Of a stretch of 64,000 nt of DNA, positions 59,187 to 64,000 are shown piece by piece. Where the stretch lies: assembly GCA_014218235.1 (NCBI GenBank), contig CM024753.1, forward strand, positions 930,001 through 994,000, written 5' to 3'. Origin of the DNA: Colocasia esculenta (taxonomy: Eukaryota; Streptophyta; Magnoliopsida; Alismatales; Araceae). A program made the position numbers and the translations under genes. The notes below the pieces were generated by a model. That model saw only the letters and a list, made by a program, of their open reading frames with translations. It did no database searches and was not told where the DNA came from. Within the stretch, counting starts at the first letter, position 1; each line of letters opens with the position of its first letter.

Positions 59187-61134
59187 TGTAACACCTCAAT
59201 TTTATTTATAAAAATAATTAGTCATATAATTTTTAAATAATATAAGATAACGTTCTGGTATACCGTACACTACCATTACCAAAATAATCATTGGAGATAG
59301 GCACACATGAGGTTACATAAATTAACAACTAAATAAATAAAATTTTATTGGAAGGAAAGGATTAAAAAGAAATGGTATTATATAAACAATGTATATGTAT
59401 ATATATATGTATCAATATGGATATATATGCATGTGACATAGTGATTCCGTAACATGATCATTATTCACCTACGAAATCCATATTACGTATTAACACCCCT
59501 ACATGTTAACCCGAGGTGAAATCCCCCGAGGATTTCATCCCCACTGTCCACGAATTTGCGCACGCCTCATTTGAGATAAACTCTACGTATATTCCCCCTT
59601 GTGATCCTTATCCGAATCGACTGCTTGCTACTGTTGCTCTCACCGAAGATTGAGAAAGAAGAGGAAGGTCTGGTGCTGGGTGTTGAGCACTGGGTATTGG
59701 AAGAAGTCCTAGAGTTTTGCTTCTCCTAAGTGTTAATGTCATTTTCTTCTGTCAAGTAGGAAACTTGTCTTCACTTTCCTCTCTTACTTGTTACTTCCCA
59801 AAGTAGTTTTATTCCACGTACTTGCTGTTGTCAAAGGAAAACTCTTGTACCCAGTTACTGCCTTTAAACTCTCTCTTGAAGCCTCAACCCACTATTCCAG
59901 AACATGTAGAAACCAGTCTGCTATATCGTCAGAATCGGTCGACCGATCGATCATTTCGGTCGACCGATCCCCTCTATCTTGCCTACCCTAGAGAGAAAAA
60001 GAAGAGAGATTGGGAGCTTAAACCCTCCCACTTCCCTTGAAAATCATATAGCATTATAGAATAGCCCTTACTCTCCTATTCCTGATTATTTATTTCCATT
60101 CTCAGGCTAGAAAAAGTAGTGAGATTTCGACCTGTGTAATTCCGGATTTTTCTAGAATCGGTCGACCAAAACTAGAAATCGGTCGATCGATCTTGTCATT
60201 TCGGTCGACCGATTCTGTAATTTCAGTCGACTGATCCTCACCACTGTAAGGAACCTACTTCGACTGACTAGGTCAGTCGACCGATTTTTGGCTAGTCGAC
60301 CGACTCTACCATTTCGGTCGACCGACCACTCTCTGTAACCAAGAACCAAGCTAATGGATAGGTCGGTCGACCAATTTCACAATCAAACTTAGAAATAAAC
60401 TACTGGGTAGGTCGGTCGATCGACCTTATCTTTCTGGTCGACCGATTCCCTTATTTTGTTCCAGAATATCATTTTATCTAAATTATAATCATTCGAACTT
60501 CATCACTACAACCCGACTTCTTGAACTTGACCTTTGTTAAGAACCATACCTAAAAAATAGTCCAATGGAAATGGTATGACATATTGTGGGTCTACGGACT
60601 CTCCTGACCTGAGTAAATGGGGCCGGTCCAGTCCTGAGAGGAGCACTCGAATTCGATTACTCGTCGTACGGATCGAAGATGGATCATCTGGGTGTTTGAC
60701 ATACCTACTGCTCGATTTGGTCTATATTTCCATAAACTATATTATTACATAAATTTTATTATTGTTTGGCTCATGGCAAACTCTTTTATGATACCTTCAT
60801 TTAACTATGTTACGATACCACCTTGTACAACAATTTGTTTTCTTTCATTACACATATTTTCCTTCGATGTTATCTTTATATCTTACTTTTATTATGAGGG
60901 CAATTTCTTACTGGGCACAATTGCTCCTATATCCTACTTTCTTTTCAGGCACCTCAGACGGGGTCAACTCTCTCAAGGGGAATGTGTGTCGAGTGATCCT
61001 TAAATTTAGCAGACCAAGTTTCTTTGACTATGGTATATATATGTAACTGAATCACCAACTCATGTAACATATGTAATGTACTTTTCCGCTACAATATGAA
61101 TGACAATCTTTAGTTCCTTTATCTTGTTTCCTCT
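59187..61134. mobile_element. Probable LTR fragment (gypsy-type)
   Basis: It begins TGTAACACCTCAATTTT, a start typical of plant Ty3/gypsy LTRs. Its later part (about 60590-60690 and 60950-61110) has the mix of CG-rich spacer and TATATATGTAACTGAAT-like tail seen in such LTRs. I could not find a matching GTTACA end or target duplication, so the boundary is uncertain. Another LTR-like start (TGTCACTCCCGAAAATAG) lies at about 61136. Confidence 0.35.
59935..60450. repeat. Cluster of GGTCGACC palindromes
   Basis: The palindrome TCGGTCGACCGA and close variants (TCGGTCGATCGA, CAGTCGACTGA) occur about a dozen times in roughly 500 bases, for example near 59937, 59959, 60158, 60180, 60201, 60226, 60275, 60295, 60318, 60362, 60413 and 60437. 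They are often spaced by CATTT-like words. Short frames across it repeat a VDRS-type peptide and are not genes. Confidence 0.85.
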
Positions 61135-63060
61135 GTCACTCCCGAAAATAGTCAATGAGTAAGACGTGATAGATAGGGCTACTCTTTTAACCCTCTTTAA
61201 CCTCAGTTAAAGCCCTCATGATTAGTTTAACTGACTTTGCAAAGTAAAGTCAATTAGTGCATAATAGGAGGTGTACCCTTCCTTAACCAATATTTAACTC
61301 GCTCTCAAAACTGGTCTAAGTGCTTTTCACGCATAGGTGGACCTATTGACATTTGAAAATACTTTTACACAGTGTAAGAGATTTTGAGACTAAAATCATA
61401 AAGTTCAGGAGACACTCCCAAAATGTTGTCGTACAAGGATTAAAGAAAAGAGATAAAATATTAATAAAGATAATACGAGGAGAAATATGGGAGAGTTATA
61501 AAAGAGAAGTAATGATAATGACCTATTTTGTAAGTTGATAAGACAATTTAAATCAATTTATCAAGGTTGTTCACTTTTAAGGAGTCTTGACATATCATTT
61601 TGCATAACAAACTATTATATGTGTACTAAAAAATGTAACTTATCGATTAGTCTATTAATTCTACTTTGATAAAATTAGCATGGAGATAAGTGAGATATCA
61701 AAAAAAGAAAAAAAATCAATAACTCACTTTTCACAACTCTTAAGGATAGATCAATAATTTTTGTCAAAGAAATACCTTACCAAGAGAATTTTTTGGATCA
61801 AACTAAAAGTCTTATTAAAGAGAGTTACTTAGACTAATTACTTTCCAAAATGGCCTAATAAGATTATGGAAAAGAGACTTTGCACCCACATATTGAAATA
61901 TGGAAGAGATGATAATATTTTTCACCTCATTTTAAGTTATATTTGAAAAATTATAAGGAAGAATTGAATAATTATAAAGAAGAAAAAAGAAGCATTACAA
62001 GAAAAAGAATAGGAATGATATTTATATGGCTTTTTTCTTTTATCACAAAATACTATTGCCCATCAATTAAGATATTTACTACTATTTATATAAGAGCTTC
62101 AAGGTAAATAAATTATTGACTTTGCTCACTCCAAACAACTAAATGACCTTATGCAATGATATTTATTTTTAAAAACTTCTTTAAAAAGATAAATATATAA
62201 GTAACAATAGATTTAGTAATTATTTAGAAATCATAAAATGTCCACAATCAAAAGTAAAAAAAATAGTAAAAAAATATGTGTTGTCAGTGAAACGAGCACA
62301 CGAGTAACACAGTTAAGTCTCTAGACACAATCTTAGGAGGCCCACAATATCATGATAGAGCGATTCCCCAGAGTTGTGATGTTGTGACCGGGGATGAATA
62401 ATATTATTGTCTAAAAAATAGATAACAAGTATTTCTCAAATCTTAATAACAACTTTTTTTTACTTGTGTTGGCTCTAACTCATCATAATTATATATTTAT
62501 TAATTTATCTCATAATGGTCGCCAATCTTTTTCAACATATATTATAATTTTAGATATATAACATTCCTTATTTTTCATCATTTGACACACATTGTAAGAA
62601 GTATTATTAATAAATATTTTTATTAAAGTAGGCTCTAATAATCTTATCTCTCTTTCTAAATTTCATAAATTATTATTCTCTAACTTTTTTGAGATGTATC
62701 CTCGATGCCAAGTGAATTTAAAAATGGATCTCTTTGTACTAAATTCTATATTCCTAGATATTATACATACACATGCTTAAAGTTTATTATTTTATAGTAC
62801 CCTAAAAGCAAGTGAATAATTAGTGCAGAACTGCGTTAAATTTTATTTATTATAATATCTTAACTTGCATTAGAATATTTTTGTGTATTAGGAAGATTTT
62901 AATAACTATCCTCCAGAGATAATTTGAGAAGGTTAGAATTAGAAAATAATATTTAATAATTAGTTTTTGTTAATGACCTAGATAAAACACCAAAAATTTG
63001 ACATTTATAACGTGGCACTCTCTAAATGAGGTGTCTTCCTCCATCGCTTTGGCGAGTGGA
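61135..63060. other. AT-rich intergenic DNA upstream of the ArfGAP gene
   Basis: Strongly AT-rich. The only ORF-sized frame (61353-61538) has no domain. No repeat boundary was identified. Confidence 0.55.
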
Positions 63061-63139
63061 TTGTCTATTTCACGACCCGAGCGTCAACAGCAACAACCAA
63101 ATCTTTTAAACCACGCTAGCAGCGCTGCAGCTGTCCCCA

Positions 63140-63402
63140 TCTCTCTTAATAAATAAATAAATATGTGTAATTTATTTATTTATTCGGGAATTTATATATA
63201 TCGGTCTAATATTCTCGTGTTTTGCCACTTCCTCCCTCCTCCCGTTTTCCCTCTGCAAAGCTGCTCGCTTTTTTGCCCCCGGCGGAGGATCTCGGGAGCA
63301 GCGGAAGCCCGCCGGCCCGTCTCTGCCGGCGAGAAGAAGCGGCGACGAGCAAAGGGAGAGGTCTAGGACTCGCCCTTTTCTGCGTCCTCTGCGCCGCCGG
63401 CC
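63140..63402 (+). promoter_or_regulatory. Promoter and 5' UTR of the ArfGAP gene
   Basis: An AT-rich palindromic stretch (AATAAATAAATA ... TTTATTTATTT, about 63149-63184) and a TTTATATATA word (about 63190-63199) are followed by a GC-rich leader to the start codon at 63403. The TATA assignment is by position and composition only. Confidence 0.5.
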
Positions 63403-64000
63403 ATGGCTTCCGATGGATTCACCGACAAGAACGCCGTCTTCAAGAAACTCCGGGCCAGATCGGAGAACAAGGTACCATCGGGGTCCCACCCCCATCATTT
63501 CTGTCTTCACAGTCTGGGGGATCGGGAGGGATGTCGGATTCCCGGGATCTGACTTGCGAACTGGAGATCTGAGGGGGGGGGGGTTCCCATTCAGATCCCC
63601 CCCGGGGGGGGGGTGTTTTGCCGTTGGTCGTTGCTTTTTTTTTTTTTTTCCCTTTCTGGTATGGTGGTGAGGTTTGGGCGTTTTGGTTCGTCAGATGTGC
63701 TTCGATTGCAACGCGAAGAATCCGACGTGGGCGTCAGTGACGTATGGGATCTTCCTCTGCATCGACTGCTCGGCGGTCCACCGGAGCCTGGGTGTTCACA
63801 TTAGCTTTGTGAGGTATTGGAAACCTTTTCTCTCCGAGGAAGATTCTTAATTTCCTGTTCTTTTTATGTATATCGATTGTTGGGGTTATTTAGATCTTTG
63901 AGGGAGAATCCGGTTTCATGCCATGTTTTGTGGTGCATTTTACTGGGTTCCTGTTGTAATGCTAAATCCGTCATCAGGCTGAGTCGGCGATATCATAGCT
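63403..64000 (+). CDS. AGD8/9/10-like: ADP-ribosylation factor GTPase-activating protein, AGD8/9/10 type (5' part)
   Basis: Exon 1 (63403-63471) encodes MASDGFTDKNAVFKKLRARS plus ENK and ends at a GT donor in phase 0. Exon 2 (63695-63813, after TTCGTCAG) encodes the ArfGAP zinc finger: CFDCNAKNPTW, YGIFLCIDCS and HRSLGVHISFV. The spacing is C-x2-C-x16-C-x2-C, with the arginine finger at about residue 53 (HRSLGVH). It ends in phase 2 at a GT (63814), and intron 2 runs past the window end. The start codon has a good context (GCCATGG). The N-terminal text is that of plant AGD8, AGD9 and AGD10, which are relatives of animal ArfGAP2/3. They stimulate GTP hydrolysis on ARF1-type GTPases on Golgi membranes in COPI traffic. 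Which of the three it is cannot be told from 62 residues. No lesion is seen. Confidence 0.93.

Noticed and set aside
59788..60349. ORFs with repeated VDRS/NRSTD text
   Set aside because: They come from the GGTCGACC palindromes in several frames and look like LTR sequence, not protein.
1..64000. Integrated plant pararetrovirus or other endogenous virus
   Set aside because: The only reverse transcriptases present are Ty3/gypsy and Ty1/copia with LTRs, primer sites and target duplications. No movement protein or caulimovirid domain order was seen.

Overview
This window is nuclear DNA from a flowering plant. The evidence is spliced plant genes (an ArfGAP of the AGD8/9/10 type and a VQ-motif gene of the HAIKU1 type), long AT-rich gene-poor stretches, and a dense nest of plant transposable elements (chromovirus, CACTA, Sirevirus-type copia, Mutator and Harbinger MITEs). 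I cannot name the species. No rRNA, tRNA, CRISPR or bacterial feature was seen.

Layout. 1-11.2 kb: AT-rich intergenic DNA with microsatellites, a long-armed foldback element (3437-3740) and scattered MITE-like sequence. 11.3-12.4 kb, minus strand: an intronless HAIKU1/VQ14-like gene whose reading frame is broken once near a G homopolymer, with (GA)n tracts upstream. 13.4-20.4 kb: gene-free DNA with a 2.1-kb Mutator-like element (14249-16366, perfect 9-bp TSD) holding a second, 500-bp Mutator MITE, then a Harbinger-like MITE (16889-17473) and a segment of CGCGACGG palindromes ending at 19185.

20.5-57.7 kb is one nest. The outer element is a Tekay/Del-type Ty3/gypsy chromovirus on the minus strand (20479-57667, TSD TGAGT; about 10 kb once the inserts are removed). 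Its left LTR holds a 3.15-kb solo LTR (20671-23824, TSD TTATT). Its right LTR holds a 24-kb CACTA transposon (32963-57008, TSD AGT). The CACTA transposase gene is itself split by a 13.4-kb Sirevirus-type copia element (36196-49594, TSD CGTAT). All four sets of termini and target duplications can be read in the sequence, so the order of insertion is clear: gypsy, then CACTA, then copia. The solo LTR entered the gypsy left LTR independently. Every transposase or polymerase reading frame is damaged. The exception is a 1193-codon accessory ORF downstream of the copia pol, which is fully open although the RT beside it has lost a catalytic block. The CACTA also carries a B3-like gene fragment, a TNPA-like gene with tandemly duplicated in-phase exons, and an intron filled by about eleven copies of a 183-bp repeat.

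57.7-63.1 kb: AT-rich intergenic DNA with a probable LTR fragment rich in GGTCGACC palindromes. 63.1-64.0 kb, plus strand: the promoter and first two coding exons of an ArfGAP gene that runs off the window.

Function. The two host genes at 11.3-12.4 kb and 63.4 kb are unrelated to each other. Everything between them is repeats, so no operon-like cooperation is expected. Several one-base frame breaks lie in otherwise well-conserved frames, so assembly indels are a standing alternative to true decay.
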